Position numbers and translations under genes: made by a program. Below the pieces are notes generated by a model. That model did no database searches. It saw nothing but the letters and a program-made list of their open reading frames with translations, and had not been told where the DNA came from. A stretch of 64,000 nucleotides of DNA from Carallia brachiata (Eukaryota; Streptophyta; Magnoliopsida; Malpighiales; Rhizophoraceae): positions 6,000,372-6,064,371 of the forward strand of contig JADCRB010000036.1 of assembly GCA_021464245.1 (NCBI GenBank). The letters are read 5' to 3'. Numbering within the stretch: the stretch's first letter is position 1; every line of letters begins with the position of its first letter. Below are positions 36,226-47,614 of the stretch, in pieces.

Positions 36226-37784
36226 CGCTCTTTTTTCGAAAAATGAAAAAAAAAATGGTGGCTTATGCACCACTCGGCGCCGCCAGACGCGCCCCGCCAT
36301 ACTAAATCGTTGGTGCGCTGGGCAGGTAATATAATTATATTTTAACATTTGCGGAAAAAAAATTTTACTTACTAACAAAATGTATGGATGTGAAATAATA
36401 AAATCTAAATTTAAAATTATATTAATATTATTTTAAATTTGAAAATTATAGATTTCACATGAAATAAGTTTATAAAAATTATTTTTACTATTTATTAATA
36501 AAATACAATTAAATTAATAAAATGTAAAATAATAAAATTAAAAATTAAAATTAAATAATTATTATCCTAAAACTTACAATATAACTTTCAAATAATATAC
36601 GTTGAAAAAATAAAAATTTTATGTAAAATATTAATATTATTATATTTTATTAATAAGTAGTTATGTTTTTTTTTTTTGTAACTTTCTGTATGAAGTATTA
36701 AAAAAAATTCATATGAGTCTCACACCGACTATTATTCTTTGTTTAGATTGCAAGAAAAGAAATAGAAAAGAAAGAGAATAGAAAATAGTACAGTAATGAT
36801 GACGTTATAATTGATAAAAATTAATGATTAAAAAGTTGTGAAAAAATAAATAGTTTTATGAGAGAAAAAATAAAAATTAATTATTTGATTAATAAAAATA
36901 AATAAAAGAATATAAATAAAAAATAATTTCTTATCTTTTTTTTTTCCTACTATTTCTATGCTTTGCCAAACAAGCCTGTTACGTAGATTAGCTTGTAGGT
37001 GTGGCGCACTAGCGTGAATCTACAATTTTTCTGTAAAAAAAAAAATCCAAAGGGGTTGAAAAATTAAAAATCCTCATCAAACAAGGATTACGTATTTGCA
37101 TAATCATGGGAGATTGGACGTAATTTTTTAAAAAAATAATAAAAATGATCATCCGATATGCAATCCCGATTACATGAGGTATGTCTTTTCGCTTTGGCCC
37201 AAAATTGAAGTCCGAATTTCGGTCAAAAACAAAAGTCCGAATTACACGAGGACTGTCTGCTTAGATGTAAGCAACCAATTTTTAACTAAAAATTATAAAA
37301 AAGAAAGGTAAAAAGGCAACTACCCTCCTCTTTTCCTGATGGCATTCTATCTAATTGTGCAGCTCTTAAGTCAGGGCTACGAAAGCTGGTGGTCCGATCG
37401 GCAACAATCAACCAAAAAAATGTAAAAAGCAGGAAAGACAAAAGGTCGTAAATATTTGCACAAGTCCAGTAATTTGGTAACAATGATAGTAATACAGTAA
37501 TATACTAAATATTGATAAATTATACCAAAAATCACAATTTCATATTACAGAGTCAACTTTTTTTCTGGTCATAATAAAGATAACATTTGGTACCACACAA
37601 ACGAGAAAGGAGAGCAATCTTTGAAAGACCTTAAAAATCTGCATGATTTTAATAATGTTTAAATAAATCATACTATAATCATAACAAAAGGATTGATTTT
37701 CTGTATTTTTTATTTTTGAGTATAAATGAGATTGTCAGTTTGTCACAATTGAGTCCAAGAAAATTTTCCAAATTGAAAAACTCC

Positions 37785-37865
37785 GTTGGTAGAATTTGGC
37801 CGCCAAAGTTCAAATCCTAGTTTACAAGGGATCTGCGTATCTGCGTTAGACGTGAGCAAGGATTC
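37785..37865 (+). repeat. Dispersed repeat, copy 2 (SINE-like)
   Basis: Contains GGCCGCCAAAGTTCAAATCC, then TTACAAGGGATCTGCG and GTGAGCAAGG; matches the copy at 36135-36225. Confidence 0.4.
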
Positions 37866-38410
37866 ATAATATATATACATATAGCTTACAAAGGATCTTG
37901 CTGCGCAAAAACATTAGAGATAACAATAGAGCATTTTACGTTGAAATGCTAAAAATAATACAAAAATTTTAAGTAACGAGCCGATATGCAATAAATTAGC
38001 CAACAAAACGGCCCCATGAATTTCACAATGTGACAATTAAAATCTAGTGACGTCGCCAGATAATTCAAAATAAAACTTAAAGAGGCCTCGTTCACTAGAA
38101 ACATGTATGGGTTGAAATCTCACTGAATTCACCATTTACCAACCGAAGCATGAGTTCTATATGCAAAACAAACACTGGAAAACCGATATTTGATCAAGGG
38201 CTGCAGGTCTCCAAGAAGCTCCACAAGCCAGTAACACAATGTACACAGCAGTATTCTTCAGAATCACTTTAAGCCTTGGTTTCATGATAATGCAAACCTT
38301 AGTTCAGATTGACAGGATATGACCACATTAACAACAATTCAGTTGTGCAACAAACATACGAAGTTGGAAGCAAGATCACCATTGGCATGGAACAACAGCA
38401 ACAACACTTC

Positions 38411-41291
38411 TCAGAAGGAAACAACTGACTTGGACTGTGTTGAAGTTTGCAACTGAGACAGAGCAGTGTCACTTTCCTCATCGAAAACCACGGTCTCCCG
38501 CTAATATGCTTCCTGTAATGAAGTGGAGATCATTACCAACGATATATCAATGTTAAGAAAACCATGCAGGTCCAACTGGTCAAATGGCATACATGATGCT
38601 GTTTTCTTTATCCAGATCTTGATTTCAATGTCTAAATTCGGACATTTTATAAATATCAAGTGCAAACAATTTGTATCCCTAAATAGAGGAGCTCCTGGCC
38701 TAAATCGACGTGGCCGAATATCCAATTGATGACTGGACAACAAAACTTTGATCTTTCCTGTTAGAGAATTATGAATGTGATAAGGTTAAGATTTTAGCAA
38801 TCGATCAATTGTGGAGATCTGTATATTTGGATGTGATCAATTTAGGATTCTAAGTCTCTAACATTTCCTACTCTCTTTTCAATAGGCATGCAAATCATAT
38901 TCATTCAACCACAGAGAACATGTGCAACACAGACAACTTGCGGAAGGAGAAGATTTGTAGGACAAGGCAAAGTGTGCCTAAACTAATGCTCCTGCAGTAA
39001 AGCAGATTTTTTTTCACAAGAAAAAAAGCTTTTAATTCCTGATAAGTCAACTGGGGAAAAGAAATAAGAAAGCATACTTTTTTGAGACAGAAGTCTCTTC
39101 AGACAGGGCCTTCTCCAATCTCTCTTCAAATGGTGTGGCATGCCAATTTACTTTCTGATCCTGCAAACCCGACAGCACTCATCAAAAGCAGAACTTAATA
39201 CTGCAAGGTGAGGCAACATAAGATATGCAGTCTAAAATTTAGTAATACCTCCTTGTATTTGTTAGTAGAATTCGGGATTCCATTCCCGTCCCACCACTTG
39301 GGGAAATATTAGAAAGCTCACTCTCATTCCAGTGAGCTGCAACCATCCCAATGATTGGCCTGTCACCTAGAGTTCTACCAAAACGAACAATTTGCCAGAT
39401 GCAGCCCAAAACTAGGACAATAGTCATCATGATTGGATGGCGGTGCCTTCAACCAAGAAGCCAAGCTTGCTTCAACTTCAGATCGTTCAAAGACGAGATC
39501 TCTTTTCCTTCCATTTCTGTTGCACTGCATGCATTTTCAGAATGCTCAAGTGATTCTCTCAGCTCACTTGATTGGTCATGAGAACCAAAATCTTCTTCCT
39601 TTATTGCCTTCCACTGAGTGACATTCTCAACTGGATTCAGGACTGAGTAAACATACTGCGATCTGACCCTGGTTTTTCCAGTTCCAAAAGCTTCTACATT
39701 TGCAGGAAAAACGGTTCCAGGTGTTTGCATGTCATCGGAAAGCTTTGGCGGGGTTGGTTTAGGAGGAGGTTTCAATGTACTCAGCTCTCTGGTGACACAA
39801 ATTTCTTTGAAACTTGCCAATCATTTTCAGATGAAGAACCTTTAGAGGAAGATGTACCAAATTCACGCTCAAAGTGAACTGACTTGTTTCTGTACTGATT
39901 GGTTCAGCAAAATGCTGAGGGGAAGCTGAAGTTGTAAGATCATCATTCTCATTGGCGTGAACCTTCCCAAGTGTTTTAACACATCCTGCCTCAATGTCAT
40001 AATTAATGCTGCCAGAGTTGCTACCAGTGTTCTGTACATTGGATATGCAACTGGATTAGACAGCGATGAAACTGAGGGTTAGTAGGGAAACATAATAATA
40101 AGAGTGTGCATCACAAAATTAATCAAGCATTCTAGGCTTATTTCATCATGTCCCGAATGCTAAAAACAGTAATGTTATATTTATAACTTTGCCAGAGATA
40201 ACTCTACGAATCATCATCTTTAAGCTTTTAGAAGTTCAAGTCAATAGCATTTCCCCAGATTGCACAGAGAGCAAATTACATTAAGCTATGAACATGTGCC
40301 GAATGAATTGAAGATTAACCTGCTAGGTGTTTGCTCCGAAGAAGCCGAAGGCCTTCCTCGCTCCTTACAAACTTTGAACGGGGTAAGTGGCGGATCAACT
40401 CTCTTATCCAACTGAAGTTTGTTAATGGATGTATTGGGCATCCAGGAGTGGAAGTTTGATGGGTCCGGATCATTAGGAGGAGGTGAAGTCTTCGATTTCC
40501 CAAATGCTTTACGGATCTCGGCAGGGGTCTCAGGCAAAGTACCACAAGCTTTCAAGAATTTAGCCTGCATAGAAGTATGAAACGTAACCAAACAGCTCCC
40601 CCAATTCAAACTATTCACGTTCTTCATTTACCTAGCTTGGACATCGTCAAGAGCAAAACGACTTGAACAGATAAAGATTGATATTAATAGGAAAAAATGT
40701 CAAACATATAAAATTATACGTAACCCGAGCAATTGTACCTATAAGTGCAGAAAAATGGAGTTCTAGCGTTTAAAAATTAGGAAGTTGCTAAGAGTTTCTG
40801 GCCATTGTTCTGAAATAATAGCTAAATAAACAATCAAATAGCGAAGTAAGTAATATTTACCTCGTCCCTCAATTCATCGTTGATTTGTGCATTTTCTCCA
40901 ACAAGCCTTGGGGATTCTTCTTTATCTTCAAGAACAGTTAATTGAAGAGAAATTAGAAAAATAAAACAAAAGAAAATACATAATTAAAGAGGCAGAAATT
41001 AGAAAATTCGGAAATCACATATCCATTTAAGAGAAATGAAGCAGTTACCTTGCGATAGAAACAGAGACGATAAATCATTCTTTTTCGCCGCCACGGCTTC
41101 CTTCAAGTTATTAACCCCCAAAAACAAAAAAAACGAATTAATCAGGGAATTCAAGAATTAAATCTGAAAGAATCGGCGGCACTTACGGCTGGTTTAGAGT
41201 CGGAGATAGACAAATGAGGGCAAGATCGGCGGTTGCGATGGTGATCGCGGTCAAGGTCTCTGACACGAAAGCAACCGAAGAAGCAGCCCAT
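38411..41291 (-). CDS. JASON-like protein, with seven frameshifts
   Basis: Homologue of the plant JASON family; JASON in Arabidopsis acts in male meiosis, where it affects spindle orientation and unreduced pollen. Seven exons: 41291-41187, 41100-41049, 40925-40861, 40564-40320, 40050-39249, 39160-39078 and 38512-38411. The start MGCFFGCFRVRD, AKFLKACGTLPETPAEIRKA, MQTPGTVFPANVE, RVRSQYVYSVLNPVENVTQW, GDRPIIGMVAAHWNE and WHATPFEERLEKALSEE are strongly conserved family blocks. Exons 1-4 and 6 are clean. Exon 5 needs six single-base additions and exon 7 one: after STET (before KSVHFE), after SPES, after SLND, after PSFG, before RFGRT, before KWWDGNG, and after HISGRP. Adding seven bases makes the total divisible by three, about 486 residues. 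Splice sites are all canonical. Name is from recognition of the family, not a search. Confidence 0.85.
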
Positions 41292-42712
41292 GGCTCTCGA
41301 CACCGACAGGACTAAAAATCTCAGCGCCGATCTGCAAATCCGCCGTATCTAACGCCTCAACGACAGCGCACATGTCATAATTTCATCGGCGATCGACGCC
41401 GAAAAACAAATCCCGTGGCCCTCGCTCTGTGGCTTTGCTTCTGTTGGGGTATATGAACCGCTGAAAGAGAGAGAACAGGTGGGAGAGCGAGAGAGATGGT
41501 GGGTCGTTTTTCGAAATTTGAATTAATCGAACGAGGGAAGGATTTTGGAAATCGATCGTGTACAAAGGAGTACAAAGAAGGTTGGTCTCTAGACCGTTGG
41601 ATTCAATAGCGTTCCTCATAGTATGCACATCCGACGGTCAATGTGATCCCTTTTTTTAAGGAAATCAAAAGCCTTTTCACTTTTTCAGCCCTAAATAAAA
41701 GAATAAAAATAAATATCAAAATAAATTCTTAACAAAATTTTACAAAAAATCCTTAAATTTTAAAATAATACTATGCTTTGTTAGGTTTTAATTTTAAATC
41801 GTAAACAATTATGATATCATTAAATAAAATGCGTTGTTGCCATATGCGTGATGGATGAGATTATTTTACTTGAAGGAGTACGAAATAAAGTCTACTCTCT
41901 GTTACAATGTGACACGTTCGACGAGGAATGTTGATGGGACGGAGAGAGTCGTAGATTTTGTTTTGTACTGATTGAGAGCGCGTGATATGGTTAAAATTAG
42001 GAAATAAGGTGATTTATTGCTGGCTTAAAGTATTGACGGGGAAATAAGGTGTTTTGTTGCGTTGTGCAATTGTTTTCAAGAAAGTTAACCAAGACCTTAG
42101 ATTCTCTAAATATCCTACCTACATTTATCCAATGCCAAATGCAATTTTTTATATTCATTCCAGAATTTTGGGTAAGTTTTCTGGTTTCAATCGTCCAATT
42201 AGTTATTAAATGACATTTTCCTAAAATTTCTTAATTGGTTTTTTGTAATTTTTTTTGGCCAACGTAAGTAAGGTTGCACTACACATATCAGCTAAAGAAG
42301 ATTGTGCCACTTCATTATGTATAGTAGAGAAGGATTTCTACACAAATAATTTGTTTGAATTATGAGATTTTGATGAGAAAGAAAATTATGAAAAAATAAT
42401 GATAAAGTAAAATTTTATATTTATATTGTATGAAAAAATTGTTAAAAAGAATATATGTAGATAAAATTATAAAAATATCCATATAAATAACTGAATAACA
42501 TGTTAAATTAATGAAATAAAATTAGAGTTATTTTTTTCATTATACTTTCATATGTATTTTTTTAATTGACTTTTCATAATTTTCCTGGCACGTCTTTTCC
42601 TTTTTTTTTTTCTTTCTTTTTCAACGAAATCTCTCTTGCTTTCCAAACAAATGATTAGAGTTTCCAGCTAGTAATTTAGGTTGTGCATTTTCAACCGGCT
42701 ATAATTTAATTG

Positions 42713-42769
<57 letters not shown>
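42713..42769. repeat. (AT)n(GA)n compound microsatellite
   Basis: About 13 AT units joined directly to about 15 GA units; likely polymorphic. Confidence 0.95.
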
Positions 42770-42770
<1 letters not shown>

Positions 42771-44484
42771 ATGTGTCATCTACACGAACAGAAGCTTCAT
42801 ACACGCACGATTGACAAAAAAACATTTGGAGCCCACAATGCTTTAGTGCGTGTGTAAAGCTTGTTTTTTCGTGTAAATAGTCTCTGCCACATGTACATAT
42901 CTAATGCCTCCAATTCCAGTCGGATACAAAACTAATAATTAACTAACAAAAAGTATAGCGTATTTATAACCGGCAAAAGTCAAGAGGTCATTGCTTTTTC
43001 CAAGGTACTTTGTGGAACAAAAATCGTATTGGCTGCTGCGCCTCAAAACTCACCTCAAACGTGAACCTTCTTGTTCCTTATTTAAGAAAATTTGATGAGA
43101 AAAAAAAATTAAATTTTTTAATTAAAAATTATTATTATTTTATTATTTTATTATTTTTAATATTTTGTTATTAATTTAAATAATTAATTTTTAATTTTTC
43201 TCTCATAAATTATTTTTATTTTTTTTATTTTTTTTCATAATTTTTTTATTAATTTAAATAATTTTATTTTCTCACAATTTTTTTCTCATAACTTTCTAAC
43301 AATTTTAACAGAATATCAGCGTTGAGATATCTTTTTTTTAAGACGGTGTTGAATAAAAAAACAAGTTTTTGATATGAGTGGTGTTAGACTTATATACAAT
43401 TAAAAATTAGATAAATGTTATTGTAAAATATTAAAATAAATATTACATCGTGATATATGTTAAAAAAATTTATATAAAATATTAATGTAATTATATTTTA
43501 TTGATAAACAATTTTATTTATTGATTTGAATATAGCGGATCTCAATAATTACTGTGTATAAATTAAACTTTTTTCCTTTTGATATTACATTTTATTTAAA
43601 ATTTTTGACATATTGAATTATAAGTTTTTTTTATTTATATATTAATTTACTTTTTCTTTCTTTCCGGCCCACCATTGTCCATTCGCTCCTGAACCGCAAA
43701 AAGTGCCCTTTCCGTCCAGGCGTTCTTTGACCCTACCGCGGAACCTCTTCAAGCGCTAGGGACCCCAAGACCCTTTCTTTTTATGACAGCAAAGCCTACT
43801 TTTGCCTTTCGGTGCTAATTAAGTTTGTGAGTCCTTGAATTTGATAATGGTGGCAATTTGATTGATAATGATTTATATCTCCTTTCGCAAACATGTCAAA
43901 TTAAGGCTAACATGTTAGGGTAACAATATATAAATTTATTTAAATAAGTTTAAAGAAGTTATAAAATTTTATCGATGATATTTTATAATTTATATTTTTT
44001 ATTATTTTATTTTTAAATTTAATTATTCGACAATTAATATAACTTTAAAATTACTTTAAAGATACTTAAGTAAAGTCATAAAATATTTTCTCTTAAACTA
44101 TTAGGCGAAATTTCAGTAGTAAATTATTTATTAAGAATTTGGATACAATCTTCAACAAGTAGAAATGAGTTTTGACTTTTTTTATACGGAAGACTACAAT
44201 TAATGCATCATGTATGGAGTCATTAGACAATTCTGACGGAACGGGCATGAATTTAGCCTTGAAAATAGCTAGAGAGAAATTTTTGGGAACAATATTAAAA
44301 AATTTTCTATTTTATGCAAGCATGAGTAAATATTTGCATTCAAATAACAAAAAAAAAAATTTAGTGATTTCAGGTGAATAATTTTAAAATAATATTAGGT
44401 GATATGAGTTACTAAATTGAATTACATAATTACATATTGCTGCTTATTTAAAATTTGTAATATTAGTTAGGAAAAAAAAAATCT

Positions 44485-44640
44485 TACCATCAATCAGGTG
44501 ATCTAGTTGATAAAAGATCAAGCCTGAGTAAGAAATAATAAGGTTCAAATCCTACTAAGAGTGGTTGGTAGGGTTAAATTTACTTTAAATCTCTTGAAAT
44601 CATAAAAGATTCAGTAATACTTATTAAATACTATAAAATT
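44485..44640 (+). mobile_element. tRNA-derived SINE relic
   Basis: A-box-like GGTGATCTAGTTGATAAAAG followed about 45 bases later by B-box GGTTCAAATCC, then a G/T-rich and AT-rich body. Not a tRNA gene because the stem partners are absent. Confidence 0.45.
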
Positions 44641-47480
44641 TATTCGTTTATAAATTCAATTTAAATATCTGACTTATTTCAAATAAAAAATTTAAACAAA
44701 TTTCTCTGATTAACATGTAGAATATCACTTATCTTTACCCATTTTTGCTACTAAAAAAACAAAAATCATCTAAATTGTTCTAGAGGAAATGCTGTCTGAA
44801 TTGCAGCCACACCCTACTGCATGCGTAGGACAACACCAAAAAAAGTGAGAAAGAAATTAGGTGTGGACGGGACGCACGTTGGTCTGATTGCTTCATGACG
44901 AAAGAAGACGAACAGCCAACCCAGACAGTGTGAAATTATGGCTGAAAACGTCGGCCTTTCTCGACTACTAATTAATGCGCACGATCTGGCATATTTGGCA
45001 TAGAATGACAAAACAAAGTGATTGTCGTTTCTCTACTCTGTGACCTAAACTCAAATCCTTGCGCTTTTTAGATCACGGTGCAACGGACACCGCAAACTAC
45101 ATCGTTTTTTTTTTTAATTTTTACATCACTTATTTCTCAAAATTAGAATTTGAGAGCCTCCGGACTGACTTTTTACCAGACTTTCAAATTGTGTTTCGAC
45201 TCTTTTTCTTTCGGTTATGTGAGCCGAGCTTAATATTCTTGCAAATCGCGGAGCAAAGCTTGTCAATTTGAGAAATGGGCTCCATAAGAGTCACCCTTGC
45301 TCTTATTGGAGGTGGACTCTCTTTATTGAATATATATATATATTTTTTTTTAATTTCCTTTTCTTGATGATTGTCTTCGATCCCTAATCTCTATATTGAA
45401 AAATAATGCTCAAAGCCCGTGAAGGCTCTGGAGTTCATCTTTTGGCCTTATCATTATGGTCTAGTTAATAGGGAATTTATTCGTGCAATAAAGTTATGAA
45501 TACGAATCTCATTAAGACAGTTTAATAAAATTAAACATATACCTGTTCTTATATAAGATGCTCATCCAATGATTTACCCTCTCTTTGGATTGATTATTAA
45601 AAAAAGATAGAAAGAAAATTTCAAAACCCAAGACAAAGAAATGGTCGAGCTGCGAAAGCATCATAGCTCACCAGTTTTTGCTAGCAATCAAAGTCGGCAT
45701 TTATTATAGCTTTCATTTCGTTTTTGTGAAAAAATAATTATTAAAGCTGAAAATTCAAAATCGCTGAAAGAATTTATTTGATTTCTTAGAAGGGTGCCAT
45801 TACATATCTAAAATTAGATATTTATTTGAATATTTTTTTTATGCAATAAGATAATAATTTTGTGCAATAAAATTGTTATATTATACAATAAAAAAAATAC
45901 AAATTTTTTTTGTTGCACAAAATATCAGTTTTGTTGTACAAAATTACTATCTTATTGCACAAAAAATATTCAGGCAGATGCCCAATTTTGGCAGCTTAAT
46001 TTTTTCTTTTTTAGAAATGGACGAATTTTTTTTCTTTTTGGTCTAGAAATGGATGGTGGGAGTCTAGCTTTTTAGGACAACCTGAAATGAGAATCTTGCT
46101 CAAATTTATTTCCTAAACGAACTTGAATTTCAATATCTTAACAGTAATCCTATGTCAAAAAAAAAATCTTAACAGTAATCCATATTAGCAAACTAATAAG
46201 GTCTCGTGGCTTGCAATCTTTTGGCTTCATTGGATAAGGCGACGTTATCAACATTTTCCTTTTTGTCGTATGGAGTCCCGGATTCCTTCGAATCATTATT
46301 TTTTGTCATTCAAAGAAATATTAAAATTTTTTGATTAACTTCACTGGGACCTTGCGTGGATGCTTTGGTGGCACGTCATTCTTTTCACCTTTCAGTTTCC
46401 TCTAAATAGAAATAGTTAAATTAAATTAATTACTTTCTTGTAAGAGCAAAAACTCACCTAAATATGTACATGATAGCTCCTAAAGTCCTAATCTAAAAAG
46501 GTTTGTCGTGGGTCAATTAGGAAAATCCAAATAGAGGGGCTTCCAACGCCGTCCGCACAATCCCAACGTGTCAAGACGAGGCAGAGGTGGGCATATTCAT
46601 GCACCGAAAGACTAGCTTTGTGTCAGAGAGATCTCTGGACATCGGATTTCTTTTTTTTTTTTTTTTTTTTGTTGGTTTACAAAATAGGGAAATAGAGAAT
46701 AGATCTATGAGAGAAATTTGTTTAGATTTTTTATTTAAGTTAAATTAAATAATTTATATTAAAATTATGAAAAAATAAATTTTATACTATTAAATAAATG
46801 TTATTAAATTATTTATAATTTTAATAATTTAATAAATTTAGTCTCATAAAATACTTTTAACAGAATTTCAATCCTTAGTATTTCTCCCTTAAAAATTGAT
46901 CTTTACTACACAATTGATCAATGTTTTTTTTATATCCTTTTGGTTAGAAAATAGAAATAGATGAATAAACGTTTCTAACCATAGATTATCATGATGCAGT
47001 AGTTAAGGGAATCATACTTACTTACGATAAAATAAAATAATGAGTTTAAATTCTGTGAAAGTTATAGATAAAATATATATTTGTGCTTATTTTTGTATAA
47101 CTATAAGAGTAACTTAATAATTTTTAATGAACACTAAAAATATACATTTTTTAAAGAATTTAATATAATAATTTATTTATTATATATAATAAAAATCAGT
47201 ATAATTTTTTTTAATAAATTTATAAGAGACTATTTATGTATTTATGTATTTGTCTATATCCTTTCGTCATTGGACTTATCGTCAATCTTGCAATGAAAAG
47301 CTAGGAAAGAGTGTGCATTGTGTCATGTAAGAAGTAGAGACTATAGGCGAGTGGAGTCTTTTCAGCCAGTATCGTCTGTTGACTCCGGAGGAAAAATTAC
47401 CTTCCCCATTGTCCAATAAACATTGGGATTCGGTAGTGTTTGCTCGTAAACAAAAGGAGAGACAATAAACTATCCACTCA

Positions 47481-47488
47481 TATATAAT
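47481..47488 (+). promoter_or_regulatory. TATA-like box of PSY
   Basis: TATATAAT about 130 bases upstream of the PSY start codon, a position compatible with a leader of about 100 bases. Motif match only. Confidence 0.35.
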
Positions 47489-47614
47489 CTCCACAAACCA
47501 CATAATCTTCAACATCCACATCCGGCCTGAAACTCCACGAACCAGGACCTCAAAAGAAGCCAAATCAGGGCATTAAATTTAAATACCAACTTGTTATAGA
47601 GCTGGGTTTGTGAG

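Larger units (their letters stand above)
35564..38410. other. AT-rich spacer with dispersed repeat relics
   Basis: No gene recognised. Three diverged copies of one repeat lie at about 36135-36225, 37185-37280 and 37785-37865. A possible MITE with CTTTGTTTAG / CCAAACAAG ends lies at about 36737-36980. The JASON-like gene 3'UTR occupies the last few hundred bases. Confidence 0.45.
41292..47614. other. Long AT-rich spacer between JASON-like gene and PSY
   Basis: About 6.3 kb with no recognised gene. It contains a compound (AT)n(GA)n repeat at 42713-42769, SINE-like sequence at 44485-44640, weaker tRNA-like fragments at about 45440-45560 and 46985-47070, and possible MITE ends around 42350 and 42645. 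A short GC-richer island at 43665-43800 matches nothing I recognise. A poly-T run lies at 46650-46671. Confidence 0.5.
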
